From Rattus norvegicus (lineage: Eukaryota > Chordata > Mammalia > Rodentia > Muridae), in assembly GCF_036323735.1 (NCBI RefSeq), contig NC_086026.1, forward strand, positions 87,510,359-87,574,358: a stretch of DNA of 64,000 nt, read 5' to 3'. Position numbers and translations under genes: made by a program. Every line of letters starts with the position of its first letter. Within the stretch, counting starts at the first letter, position 1. Shown here in pieces: positions 53,342 through 64,000 of the stretch. The notes below the pieces were generated by a model. That model saw only the letters and a list, made by a program, of their open reading frames with translations. It searched no databases and was not told the DNA's origin.

Positions 53342-53419
<78 letters not shown>
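53342..53419. repeat. (GCT)9 and (GTT)16 trinucleotide repeats
   Basis: GCT x9 at 53342-53368, an ACT interruption, then GTT x16 at 53372-53419. Minus-strand frames through it give poly-Ser/poly-Asn, which explains an apparent open frame. Confidence 0.97.
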
Positions 53420-53421
53420 GA

Positions 53422-55574
53422 TATTGGAGACATACAGACATACAAAGAGGAAGGCCATGGAGGCCAAGATTGGAGTTAATGTTACAAGCTAAGGTGTATC
53501 TCTAGACACCACCAGAAATGAGAAGAATCCCGAGACTTCTTCCCAGTGACTTCAAGGGAATGTGCGTGCCAGTGCCTTGGTTTTCCACTGTTACTTTCCA
53601 ACCAGGAGAGAATAACTTTCTGCTGTTTGAAGTCCCCTGGCTTATAGTATTGACACAGTCCAGAAAACCTGCAGCACACTGGTCACTGGCTCAAACAACT
53701 CTCTATTTCTAAGTTTACCACCTTGGGAGAAAACAGCAACTCATCTACTCTTGATTAACAGTCAGAAATACTTGACAGGTTCTGGAATTCCTGAATGGTA
53801 TCACCAGACCCTCCCCACCACACACTGTTCTACAGGATGTTCGTGGGTAGTTCGCTACCAAGTTTTGCCACAGATGGGAAGAGTTCCTCCTGATGTCCTT
53901 TACTTACCCATACAATATTTAAATTAGGAAATGGTGGCTATAGTCACAGCATCTTGAATGATACCTAGCATACAGAAGATCGCAATAAATTTGGCTCAAA
54001 GGAGTGGCCACAGGATGGCTACAGTATGAAGTTGACACGCACCTGTTTCTCATGACCACAGAATCGCTCTTTAGTCAAAATAATCTAAAATCACTTTCAT
54101 ATTTTTGTGGTCAGAGAGAAAAGAGCAATTTCTGCACTTCCATTCTCTGCCTGTGCCAGCCCACATCACTTTACTGCAGAAACAGGTCCAAGGTGCTCAA
54201 AGCAAAGGCCTGTGCATAGCTCACAAGGCAGTAACACACTAGGCCATATCAGCTACCACCCCTGAGACCACAGTAATATCCCAGAGGACCACAGAGGCAG
54301 TGAAGATTAACCTTGACTATTTGAACTTTGTCAAAGGTCACCTGAGTATGGGACATAGTGTATTCCTAGATCCATACCAGGAGCATCGCTGTGTGATGCT
54401 GGGCATTGTTTATAGAGTAAGGTGGACAACCTGCAATCAAATACCCTCACAGGAAGGTTGCTCGAGGCCCATAGGCACAGGCCTTCCTCAGAGAGAACAC
54501 AAAAGGCATTTATCTGACTCTGGTCAAATCCTAACATAGCTTCTGGTTTCTTAACCAAGGATGTTGTTGTGTTTTCTCACTTTTTACCAATATTTCTTTC
54601 AAAACTGATCATTGTCTCGGGAGTTTCGTCTTCCTTAAACCTCTCTGCTGTGAGAGACCTAAGACTTCCCACTAGTTAAAGCCGATTCCATCTCAGGTAG
54701 CATCATGTTCCTGTGCTTTCCGCCTTTGGAATTGAGGAAGAACCTAAAAGCCACCTAAAAGCTGTCAGACTCGTAACAGTTCTGTCAGAGACCCCCTAAC
54801 CCCAACAGGACCTACTGCCCAGCACACTCAGGCCACCAACCACCCGAGAGAAACCCGGAGTCTGGCTGGGATAGCATGTGCTGGTTGGACTCTGACCTCT
54901 CTGTCAGCCTAACCTCTCCTTCCCCTTGGCCTGTCTTCACTACCCTTTAGGGAATTTCCCCACAGATATAATGGGAGGCCAGCACGGGCTGTTTCCATTG
55001 TCCGTGGCATTGCCTTTGCCTGGAATTTTATCTCCTAATCGCCTGCACGCTCTCCTCAGTTTTCACAACTAAGATCAATGTCTCTTCCAAATTCCTTTCT
55101 TTGGCCTGAAAATATTACAGTGACTTGACCCCAGTAGGGTCTTCATCCTTTCCTGTACTCGTGTCTCTGTGCTTGGGTCCCACTGGACTCTTGCTGTCCC
55201 AGGAGCTCCCAAGTATGTCCCACCATTGCTCTTGCACTTTCTGCTCCTTGGCCCAGACACTCTTCTTATGCTGCAAGATTTAACTCAAATGACTTAAGAA
55301 CGGGCCAACCAATAGAAGCTACTGTGAATCTCAGGGTTTCCAGACAGAACCTATCCCAGTAATGAAGAAGCTCAGAGATCATCTAGGTCTTAGGGCCGAT
55401 GCCACATGCCCTCCTTTGCACTCCTCCTCTCGGGAGCAGAAACATCGTTGAGACACAAATCGTTGGCTTTGGAATCCTTTAAATGTAAATATGAATTGTG
55501 ATGGCGATAGTAAGAACCGAAGGGCATGGGGGAGAGACACAAGATGCTGTAAAGAACGAGTTGATAGGAGATGA
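53422..55574. other. Intergenic sequence, no gene seen
   Basis: No repeat family or gene recognised. Only short chance open frames occur. Confidence 0.6.
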
Positions 55575-55770
55575 AGAGGCAGCACAGTGGTTAAGCACAT
55601 GTGCTGCTCTTACAGAGGCCCAGAGTTCGGTTTCCAGCACCCACAACAGGTAACTCACAATCACCTGTAACTCCAGCTCTGTGGGACCTAATACCCTTTT
55701 CTGGCTTCCAAGGACACAGCACACACATATACAAGTAACTGAAAGTAAAATGAAACATTTTAAAAATGAA
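55575..55770 (+). repeat. B3 SINE, sense
   Basis: GAGGCAGCACAGTGGTTAAG, CATGTGCTGCTCTTACAGAGG, TTTCCAGCACCCACAACAG, ACCTGTAACTCCAGCTCTG, TACCCTTTTCTGGCTTCC. Confidence 0.85.
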
Positions 55771-55879
55771 ATAATTAAGACTATTATGTCAAAGACTGTA
55801 ATATCTAGAAAAGGAGAGGAAGCAGACATTGAACCCCAGGCTGGGTAGCAGCAGTTGATGATGGGCAACTATGACTATT

Positions 55880-56001
55880 TTTTCTTTTTTTCTTTTTTCT
55901 TTTTCCTTTTTTCTTCTTTCTTTTTTTCAGACCTGAGGACTGAACCCAGGGCCTTGTGCTTGCTAGGCAAGTGCTCTACCACTGAGCAAAATCCCCAACC
56001 C
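55880..56001 (-). repeat. ID SINE, antisense
   Basis: A long T/C tail (55880-55928), then CTGAGGACTGAACCCAGGGC, TTGTGCTTGCTAGGCAAGTG, CTCTACCACTGAGCAAAATC, CCCAACCC. An imperfect duplication AACTATGACT / AACTGTGACT flanks it. Confidence 0.92.
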
Positions 56002-56521
56002 AACTGTGACTCTTGAAGACATTGGAAGCTGGTTTGTGACAAAGGGAAGATGTTGTGAGAGAGGTTTGGTCTTTGGATGGTGACAGGTATTTTGAAATTG
56101 CCTCAAAGGTCCACAGGTCCTCATTGCAGAAACCAGAGAGGCAGCATTGTTTTGAATATCCTATGGGTGCTGCTGACATTGGGGTGTGCCTGGTAGAGTC
56201 TAAGGTGACAGCAGAATATCCTAATGTAACCTTTAGCAAGGAGTTTATTTAACCAGCCCAGCCTTTGAATATTTTTGGATATCACGATGTGGAAAGTCAT
56301 AGAGAAGAGGATGTCTCTCAGGTGGGACTATAGACAGTCCAATTGGCCTGGGAAGGTTTGAATCAATGGAGGAGAACAGATCTGACCTAGCCCTTGAGTA
56401 AAGTCAAATTTTAGTGTTAAAGAGGTCAGGAGAGATAAACACTCCAAAGAAAGTACGAGGCCATGTCAGCAATGCCAGGAAGCAGGGTCTAGATGCATAG
56501 GATGGGAAGGAGTTTGTCAGG

Positions 56522-56628
56522 GTTTTTTGTTTTGTTTTTCTGAAACAGGACTCACTATATAGCCCAGGGTGGTCTTGAGTTTGCACTCTTACTGCCTCTG
56601 CCTCCAGAGCGTTGGATTTACAAGTGGA
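56522..56628 (-). repeat. B1 SINE, antisense, diverged
   Basis: TTTCTGAAACAGGACTCACTA, TATAGCCCAGGGTGGTCTTG, CTGCCTCTGCCTCCAGAGCG, TTGGATTTACAAGTGG. Confidence 0.75.
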
Positions 56629-56873
56629 AGGCAGAGGATTCTTGAAAGGACAAATACCTTCAATACCTGTCATTTTGCTGTCACATCAGTAGCATTTTGT
56701 TCATACAAGCATCCCTGTCAGACTAAGCCATAAGATTTAAGGAGAAGCCTGACTTGACTGGGTGAAACAGAAGGACAAGAGTAGACATAGAGCCCTGCCT
56801 ATCTCTACCTGACAATCTCCTGAGTAAACAGAACTGAGGGAGGGATCACTGGCTACTTTTATTCTGCTTTCTG

Positions 56874-57062
56874 CCATGCTGAGGATTGAACCTAAGGATC
56901 GCATGTGTTCAACAAGTTCTTTGAGTTACAGCCACAGACCTATTCGTGCTTTTAAAGGCCGGAGGATCTCAGGTCTCATTGTGTTGTTTAGGAAGACCTT
57001 CAACTTGAATCCTCCTGCCTCAACATTCTTAGTAGCTGGGACTGTAGATCTGTGCCAAAAAC
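56874..57062 (-). repeat. ID-B1 composite SINE, antisense
   Basis: An ID-like part (CATGCTGAGGATTGAACCTA) is followed by a B1-like part (CAGGTCTCATTGTGTTG, TCCTCCTGCCTCAACATTC, GTAGCTGGGACTGTAGATC). Confidence 0.65.
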
Positions 57063-57245
57063 CTGGGGAGCTTTGTAAGACATGTTCATTCTTTGGTTTA
57101 TATATTTGCCTCTGTCTCAGCACTGGTGAAGACAAAGTCATCTATCCTACTAACTAGCGGCTAATAAAAATGGCGTGTCCTGTGACTGCTGGGTATTGCA
57201 TCTGGGTGTCTGTGCAAAATCCCACCCATGGGTGATTTGGGTGTC

Positions 57246-57340
57246 ACCTTTTCTTCCTCCTCTTCTTCCTCTTCTTCCTCCTCCCTTTCCCTCTTCCTCC
57301 TTTTCCTTTTCATTCTTCTGTTCCTCTTCTTTCCCTTCCT
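57246..57340. repeat. Polypyrimidine tract
   Basis: About 95 bp of TTCCTCCTC-type sequence with very few purines. Confidence 0.9.
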
Positions 57341-58274
57341 GCAACAAGACAACTCCTCAGAGAACAAGGAATGGTAAAGTTGAGGCAATCAGAGGGCACT
57401 GTAGCAGCTTGCTATTTAAATTACATTACTTAATCGATTATGTAATCTTTATTGCTCCTGGGTAAAATTACGACATTTTAATGTAATGTTCAGATAAATT
57501 GAAACTTTACATGGTAGCTTACTAATACTTAATTTTAATGTTTTATGTGTACTAAGTTCTAAAAAAATTTTAAGAAAAAATGTAGTTAAATTAACATGAA
57601 TGCTTAAGACTATAAACCTAAAAAAGGGGGAGGGGAAGACTATGGACCTATTCTATAATTCGGTTATTTAGTCCTTGCCTGTGCAAGCTCACATGTGCTG
57701 AATAGCCCGGCATCTTATTTTCTAGGGCGTGAGACTGTGGGATCATTTAAAGCCAGGGTTTAGACGCTAAGATGACCCTTCTTTCTCTGAGATAAGTAAA
57801 GGCATAGCCATCAAGATGGGAAACAGAAGGAGACAAGGCTAAAGGATGTTTTGAAGGTTAAGGCAACTAGAAGAGGTCATCACTTTAAGGATGCGAAAGT
57901 CTTTTACTTAGGGCAGCTGCTCTATGTATTTGACACATTTTGGTAAAATCACGCAAAGCATCCAAGTGATTATGTGAATAGAGAAGTCAGTGGGGGCTTC
58001 AAAGAGCTCTGAGTTTGCTGGTACTTTACTCAGGAGAAATAGCTTCCTCGATCTTTTTCCCGTACAAAATCTGTGGATCCACTGGGAGAAGGGAAGAGAA
58101 GCAGGGTCTGGAAGAACTTTCAGACACTGGGCTTCCTAAGGGAAGGCCACCTGTGTGCCTCAGACCTACGGGGAGGACCTGAGTGGTAAAGACGTGGGCA
58201 CTGGTGACTGATGGGGGTGGCTAGAGACAAAAACTAATGCAGTTCTCTGGGGGATCACCAAAACCCTGTGTTGC

Positions 58275-58430
58275 TTTTGCAGTTTGAAGACTGTGTCCGG
58301 CTTAAGTTTTACCTTGGCTTCTCTCAATACGGACTGTGATTGAGACGTATAAACAAAACAAACCCTTCCTCCTTAAGTTGTTTTTGGTTATTGTTTTTAT
58401 CAATCAGTAGAAAGTAAACCAAGACACTGG
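58275..58430 (+). repeat. Murid medium-reiteration repeat fragment, copy 1
   Basis: TTTGAAGACTGTGTCC..AAACCCTTCCTCCTTAAGTTG, TTTTTGGTTATTGTTTTTATC, GTAGAAAGTAAACC is a diverged copy of the pattern ending 'ttgcttttggtcatggtgt'. Confidence 0.55.
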
Positions 58431-59284
58431 GTCATGGTCAGCCGTGCATGGGGAAAGAGTTGGAAGAGTCAGTGAAGGAGCAGGCAGACTTCTTGGGAAA
58501 GGTAACTTTCTGAGTAGCAAAGTGCTGAAACCATGGACAGAGGGAACCATGAGAGCAGAAGTACATGCCGGGGAAGAGGCAGGAGGCAAGTGGGAGCTAG
58601 GACAGTTGTTCTGGGGTCAAAGAATTGTTCATAAGGTCAATGCTTAGGGTGAGGATGGAGAGAAGGCGTGGCTACATTAGAATGGGGGTCCGACAAATTT
58701 TTATCTTCTTCGAGGCCATCACTGGGGGCTCGTTCAACATGAACTTCTGCACTCCGGCTCAATTTCCTTCAGTCAGAGAAGTAGGGAGTCAGTGTGTTGG
58801 TATGAGGTGACATCAAAATGCTAACATGAAATCGGCAAGCTATGTCACAGTCCACTCTTCTCCACCAAAGGCTCACCTCACTGATCCCACAGACAGTAAA
58901 GAGGTTTAAGCTGAGCTGGTAAGAAATTGAAGGACCCTGCAGGGAGCCCCCTCACTTGTTTGTTTTCATTTTGTTTGTGTGTGGCCTCCATTCACCCGCT
59001 CAATACCTCTAGGAAGTAGAGACTGACCTCTGGTTTCTCCTGGTGATGCCACTGTCCAAGGGGTCGTGCTTGAGTTAGAGCGAGGATTTGAATCCACATC
59101 TAACTTAAAGTGAGGAGGAAAGGTAACAGAAGAAAGGACATTCTGATAGAGACTGAACGTGAGGATGAGGTGAAGGAAAAGCAAGGTGAAGCATCCCATC
59201 CCCAAGCAGCTTAAGGCTGAGGCTCGACAGCTGACAGGAAACCCTTTAGGGAGCAGAAAAGGCTGACCTGATATAAACACTAGG

Positions 59285-59640
59285 CTGTCTGCAGTTTGAA
59301 GACTGTCAAGACCTCTGTGGAGATTTTACTGAGAAATGTCCCTTGTAGACGCGTATTTGGGTACTTGGTCCCTGGTTGGTGGCACTATTTGTAGAGGTTA
59401 CAGAACCTTTAGAGAGTGGAACCTTGCTGGAGGAGGTCCATGACTGGGTGTAGGCATTAGGAGTGTATAGCCTTACCTCACATCCAGTTTGCTCTCTCAA
59501 TGATCCCTATGTGATTCCCTATGTCCTTGCTGTTCTGGCTGCCGGCTGATATCCCTCTCCCACCATTCTGGACTTTCCCCCTTACCCTCTGGAACTATTA
59601 CCGAGAATACACTCTTTCTATTAGTTGCTTAATCATAGCA
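59285..59640 (+). repeat. Murid medium-reiteration repeat, copy 2
   Basis: TTGGGTACTTGGTCCCTGGT, TTACAGAACCTTTAGAGAGTG, GAACCTTGCTGGAGGAGGTC; the sense counterpart of the element at 13190. Confidence 0.6.
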
Positions 59641-59686
59641 AGAGAGAAGTATATAATACAGAAGTAAGCATAAATATCTTCCACAC

Positions 59687-59692
59687 ATACAT

Positions 59693-59730
<38 letters not shown>
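59687..59730. repeat. (ATAC)n(AC)n microsatellite
   Basis: ATAC x6 followed by AC x10. Confidence 0.96.
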
Positions 59731-59959
59731 CTTTTCTTTTGTGTACACACAATGAACAAATAGCAACAATTCTTCAAAGCTCACTTGTTAGCACTTGCTC
59801 TTTTTTCCTTTGAAAATTCATTCTTTATTGAGCTTATACTTGTATTCTCTCTCCCTCTATTTCTCCCCACCAACGTACGTGTGTGTGGGTGTGTACGCAT
59901 GCGCACGCGCGCGCACAGTATTCAGAAGTATAAACTACTTTCAAATAGCTTCGTTTAAT

Positions 59960-60134
59960 TTTTAAGGACCTATTTATTTCTACGTTATGTATACAAACAT
60001 TTTGCCTGCATGTGTATCTGTGCACCACATACAGAAAGGGCCCACAGAGATCAGAACAGGGCATCAGATCTTCCAGAACTGGTGTTCCAGACAGCCGTGA
60101 GCTACTATGTGGATTCTGAGAAACAAATGCAAGT
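59960..60134 (-). repeat. B3/B4-type SINE, antisense, distal part
   Basis: GCCTGCATGTGTATCTGTGC, ACAGAGATCAGAACAGGGCA, CGTGAGCTACTATGTGGATT. The element stops without its tRNA-like head, which reappears at about 60545. Confidence 0.65.
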
Positions 60135-60544
60135 CTTCTGCTAATTAATGACCACTTAAGCTACAGTCACTGGAAAGGAGGGCACCTCATTTGAGAAATG
60201 CCTCCAAAAGACCCAGCTGTAAGGCATTTCCTAATTAGTGATTGGTGGCGAACACTCCAGCCCATTGTGGGTGGTGCCACTCCTGGGCAGGTGGTCCTAG
60301 GTTCTATAGGAAAGCAGGCTGAGCAAGCCAGGGGAAGCAAGCCAGTAAGCAGCACCCTCTATGGCCTCTGCATCAGCTCCTGCCTCCAGGTTCCTGCCCT
60401 GTGAGTTTCTGGTCTGGCTTCCTTCAGTGATGAAGTGTATGTGAAAGTGATGTGGAAGTGTAAGCCAAATAAACCCTTTCCTTCCCAACTTGCTTTTTGG
60501 TCACGGTGTTTCACCAAGGCAATAGAAACCCCGACTAAGACAAG
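60135..60544 (+). repeat. Murid medium-reiteration repeat, copy 3, nested in a SINE
   Basis: TTTGAGAAATGCCTCCAAAAG, CAGCTGTAAGGCATTTCC, AGGAAAGCAGGCTGAGCAAG, AAGCCAGTAAGCAGCACCC, AGCCAAATAAACCCTTTCC, TTGCTTTTTGGTCACGGTG, ending CCCCGACTAAGACA. A clean copy. Confidence 0.75.
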
Positions 60545-60585
60545 TAGCAAGTGCTCTTAACCACTGAGCCATCTCTCCAGGTCCC
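60545..60585 (-). repeat. SINE head fragment, antisense
   Basis: GTGCTCTTAACCACTGAGCC followed by ATCTCTCCAGG is the tRNA-like head completing the SINE at 59960. Confidence 0.65.
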
Positions 60586-60755
60586 CAGGCACACATTTAC
60601 ATACATTCTATAACCAGTTCAAATGTAGATATGGGCAGTACCAGGAGAGTGAAGCATAGTGCTGTTTGTCTGCTAGGAAGGACAAATAAAAGTACGCTTG
60701 TCTTAACATAAAACTTTGGCCTGGAGGGAGTGGGGCTGTGATCCGGATGTAAAGT

Positions 60756-60798
60756 GAATGAATGAATGAATGAATAAATAAATAAATAAGTAAATCAA
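60756..60798. repeat. (AATG)n(AATA)n microsatellite
   Basis: GAATGAATGAATGAATGAAT then AAATAAATAAATAA. Confidence 0.95.
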
Positions 60799-60799
60799 T

Positions 60800-61480
60800 C
60801 TTCAGGCTGGGAGAATTTATTGCAGCATTTAAAAAGTCATTCCATCCACTCTCCTAAGACTGAGAACTATTCAAGGCTTGGCCAGGTTTCATTCATGTCG
60901 CTTTTCATTACAGTTACTCATAGGAAGCAAAGCAGCTTAGCTTTAGCGATTATGAGCTTGTTTCCGCCTCTCATCACAATCCAGAAGTCGCTTCCTCCAC
61001 CCCCTACACGACACTAAGGGACTTAATGCCTCTGATCCCTCCCCAGACTGCCTTTGTGAAAGATACATTTTCCCTAGATCTTACTGAGCATGTGCTCAAT
61101 GAACGCAGCATGGAAGTCGTGCCAGGTGGACTTACTAGCTCCAAGTACTAAGGGGGAGGCATTAAGCACAGTTGTTACTTTAAAACTTTAACCCTTCAAG
61201 TAAAAGGTTGGTTGGACACACCTGAGGATTTCTTTGTTTCCCACAAGGCTGATTTCACAGAGAGCATCCCCCTGAACTGTAAGGTGGGGATGAGATAGGG
61301 CAAGCCACCAAGGAGAAGCCCACACTTTAAATGGACACACAAGGATCGAATTGGAATATACATTTGGGAGCATTTTATATATGTGAGAATAGTGATTACC
61401 AAAATGATTTTTTTTTTATTTTATTTGCTTGTTTGTGTGTTAGTTTGTTTGGTGTGAGTGCTGTGTCTGCACATATACCT
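60800..61480. other. Intergenic sequence, no gene seen
   Basis: Nothing recognised apart from a T-rich run at about 61408-61417. Confidence 0.6.
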
Positions 61481-61486
61481 ACATGC

Positions 61487-61608
61487 CAGAAGAGGGCATC
61501 TCATCCCTTTATAGATGGTCGTGAGCCACCATGTGGTTACTGGGAATCGAACTCAGGACTCTGGAAGAGCAGCCACTGTTCTTAACCACTGAGCTGTCTC
61601 TCCGATCC
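61487..61608 (-). repeat. B2/B3-type SINE, antisense, 3'-truncated
   Basis: CCAGAAGAGGGCATCTCATC, GTGAGCCACCATGTGGTTAC, AACCACTGAGCTGTCTCTCC. Confidence 0.85.
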
Positions 61609-62059
61609 AATTATGGAAATAATTTAAAATAACTGTAGCTGAGAAGTTACTGTGGTGTCAACACACAGTATGACAATGGAGACTCTCAGGACCTGCTAGG
61701 GTCTGTCTCGAGGATGGAACTGGCCTGAAGAACTCCTGCCTTCATCAGTGCCTGTGTGACTAAGCACAGTGAGTGCAGAACCAGGACGGCTGGTGAGGAC
61801 CTGCCATGTATCCACAAAGACTTAACATCTATATTTTGAAAAGAGCCATTTGTGAATATGGAGATCCTTAGCCTAGGATTAATACAATAACTACAGTGTA
61901 GGAATAATCTTCCCAAAATTTGGCTGTATTCATGGCCAATACCAAACTTGCCATATAATATATAAAATAGGACATGCAACTAGTACTTATTCACTGAGGA
62001 GCTAAGCCAAAGTTTGGGATATATATGATTTGAAGAAGACCATGCTTCATGGGTTCAGT

Positions 62060-62400
62060 TATTTGCATATTTGGTCCTAGTTTGTGGTACTGTCGGGGGG
62101 GTTAGGAGGCCTACCGTTGCTCAAGAAAGCACATCACTGGAGGAAGGTTTGAGAGTTAAAATCCTAACACCATCTTCAGTTAGCTTGTTCTCTCTCTCTC
62201 CCCTCTCCCTCCCTCCCTCCCTCTCCCCACTTCACTGCATTTTTAGATGTGAGTTCCCTTATTCCTTCTCCAGCTGCTATGCCTTCCAAGTGTTGTCAAG
62301 CCTCCTGGCCATGATAGGCTCTTATCGCGTTACCCAAAACAAACTGTCTTCCATGAGTTGCTTTGGTTATGGCTTTTAATCACAACAGATGAATGGCTAA
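62060..62400 (+). repeat. Murid medium-reiteration repeat, copy 4
   Basis: CTGGAGGAAGGTTTGAGAG, then a TC/CCCT tract at 62189-62228, then AGTTGCTTTGGTTATGGC and TTTTAATCACAACAGATGAA. Diverged. Confidence 0.5.
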
Positions 62401-63160
62401 TATAAAGCTGGTTCCGGAGTCTAAGCTGTTGTGGTGAAAATGCTGATCATGTTGGAGTTTTCTAGAGGAACGTGAAAGGCTTTGGAACTTTGAACTAGAC
62501 AGTGGTTGAACCCTGTTGGCATAGTTTAGTGGGCTCTTCTAGTAGGAGCCTATAAGATTCTTGTGCTCAGAGAAATGCAGAGGCCTGGGTCAATAGGTTT
62601 TAGCAGGAAGCAAAACTTTCAACAGTAACTCGTCAGTCTTGTGATATTTTAACAACAAACAAAAAAAAAAAATTTGCACTTTCTGCCTGTGGCCTTAGAT
62701 CTTGCCCAAGGCTAAATTAGCAAATAGGAGACTAATATCTTTGACAGAAGAAATTTCAAGGCAGCATAATATTGACTCTTTATCATAGTTATTACTAATT
62801 ACTCTTTTTCAGGTCTACAACTTAAAAAAAAGAGCAAGTGGAGAGGAAAGAAATAAAAAAAAAATGTAAGTAGGTTGGAGAGAAAGTCAGCAGTAGGAAG
62901 CTTGTGTTATAGCCGAGGCAGGTCCTGGAGGAGAGGCTGTTGAGATTGATGCCTTTAAGGAGAGGGCACTGGCCTAAAGGGAAGGGTGTCCTCGGGGAAG
63001 GACCACACCCAGCTAAGCCTCCAACTTTGGAAAGAAAGCCTAAGGAGTTCTCTGATCCTTGAAAGCAACTGGAATCAAACACTACTGTTCATGTGGTTTA
63101 AAGGATCAGGCTCCATCCCTGGCCGGGGATGCAGGGTTGCCCATGTAGAACTGATGTAAG
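62401..63160. other. Intergenic sequence, no gene seen
   Basis: Nothing recognised apart from short A runs at about 62659 and 62857. Confidence 0.6.
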
Positions 63161-63172
63161 AGTGAAACGGTC

Positions 63173-63260
63173 GGGGTTGGGGATTTAGCTCAGTGGTAGA
63201 GCACTTGCCTAGGAAGCACAAGGCCCTGGGTTCGATCCTCAGCTCCGGGGGCGGGGGGAG
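63173..63260 (+). repeat. ID SINE, sense, with G-rich tail
   Basis: GGGGTTGGGGATTTAGCTCA, GTGGTAGAGCACTTGCC, GGTTCGATCCTCAGCTCC, then GGGGGCGGGGGGAG instead of an A-rich tail. Flanked by AGTGAAACGGTC (63161) and AGTGAAACAGTC (63261), one mismatch in 12. Confidence 0.95.
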
Positions 63261-63580
63261 AGTGAAACAGTCATGAATTCATCCTCCACTGTTTCAGAGA
63301 TCATTTAAGACCAAAGACTGTGTTTTATGGGATTCCCTGGATGAAGGCCCTGAGTAGAAGCTCAGAGAGGCCATAGTACGTCATAAATGCGAAGCCTAGA
63401 TTGCAAAGGAAGCCCCCAGGATGCTGGAGATGCCAGCACTGTGAGACAGCTGCTAGGAGAGCTGCATACAGGGAGGGGAACAAGCCCAAGGGAGATGTGT
63501 GTTGTAGAAAGCAAGACTGGGGATGTTTTATCATGGCAACAGAAAAGCCTCTAATACAGGGTAAGAATGAGATGAAGGGG

Positions 63581-63792
63581 CTGGAAAGATAGTTCAGTGG
63601 TTAAGATATCGGCTGCTCTTCCAGGGGACCTAGATTTGATTCCCAGCACTCACATGGTGGCTCACAGCCATCTAGTCACAGGGGATCTTGTGCCCTCTAC
63701 TGGACTCCAAGGGCACCAAGAATGCATGTGGTACATGGACATACATACAGATAAGCTCTCAAATATATAAAATAAAAATAAGTCAACACTGT
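63581..63792 (+). repeat. B3 SINE, sense
   Basis: GGCTGGAAAGATAGTTCAGT, CCAGCACTCACATGGTGGC, TGCCCTCTACTGGACTCC, GGGCACCAAGAATGCATG, and an ATAAAATAAAAATAA tail. Confidence 0.92.
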
Positions 63793-63899
63793 TTTAAAGA
63801 ATGAAATTAAGATGTTAAATGGAAGAAGTTGGAATGACGTCTGATCTCCATCTTTTGACAAGGAAGAGAAAGCAAGACGGCATTTGTTATCACAGATGA

Positions 63900-64000
63900 A
63901 TGTTTGTTGTGGCAACAGTGTTCTGAACAGGTAAAAGGCTAGAACAACCTAAAGGTTCATCAATGGGTGAATGAGGGAGCTGTGGTACATGTAGGCTTCA
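63900..64000 (+). mobile_element. Ancient LINE-1 fragment running off the window
   Basis: AACAACCTAAAGGTTCATCA, ATGGGTGAATGAGGGAGCTG, TGGTACATGTA matches the LINE-1 ORF2 3' pattern. It is cut by the window end. Confidence 0.7.

Noticed and set aside
53135..53467. Minus-strand frame with poly-Asn and poly-Ser runs
   Set aside because: It is the (GTT)n(GCT)n repeat translated; no gene context.

Overview
The window is mammalian, and almost certainly rat (Rattus norvegicus). The coding exons read as glutamate-cysteine ligase catalytic subunit. The repeats are murid B1, B2, B3/B4 and URR1-type elements, plus several well-preserved ID elements, the tRNA-Ala/BC1-derived SINE that is especially abundant in rat.

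Layout: positions 1-180 are GC-rich 5' UTR and CpG-island sequence. Positions 181-37467 hold the complete Gclc coding sequence on the + strand: 16 coding exons, 15 GT-AG introns, 1,914 coding bases including the stop, and a 637-residue product. The exon phases close exactly, and landmark residues fall at their published numbers (R127, P158, H370, P414, AVVD499, C553), which checks every splice choice. The 3' UTR runs to about 38.53 kb, with an AATAAA at 38509 and a possible weaker second signal at 38655. Intron 1 (19.3 kb) carries most of the intragenic repeats. Introns 5, 13 and 14 are tiny (95, 74 and 68 bp). Introns 3, 12 and 15 each contain a minisatellite.

From about 38.5 kb to the end I see no protein-coding gene, tRNA, rRNA or CRISPR. 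This is intergenic sequence built from SINEs, ancient and younger LINE-1 fragments, several copies of one murid dispersed repeat family, and a dense block of microsatellites at 51.9-53.4 kb.

The single gene makes the catalytic subunit of the first, rate-limiting enzyme of glutathione synthesis. No undescribed system is evident. The most useful leads are regulatory or structural: an exact antioxidant-response-element core in intron 3, CTCF-like motifs (some inside SINEs), a 29-bp minisatellite carrying repeated splice-acceptor-like sequence just upstream of the last exon, and the microsatellite cluster. Repeat family names and boundaries were assigned by eye and are approximate.
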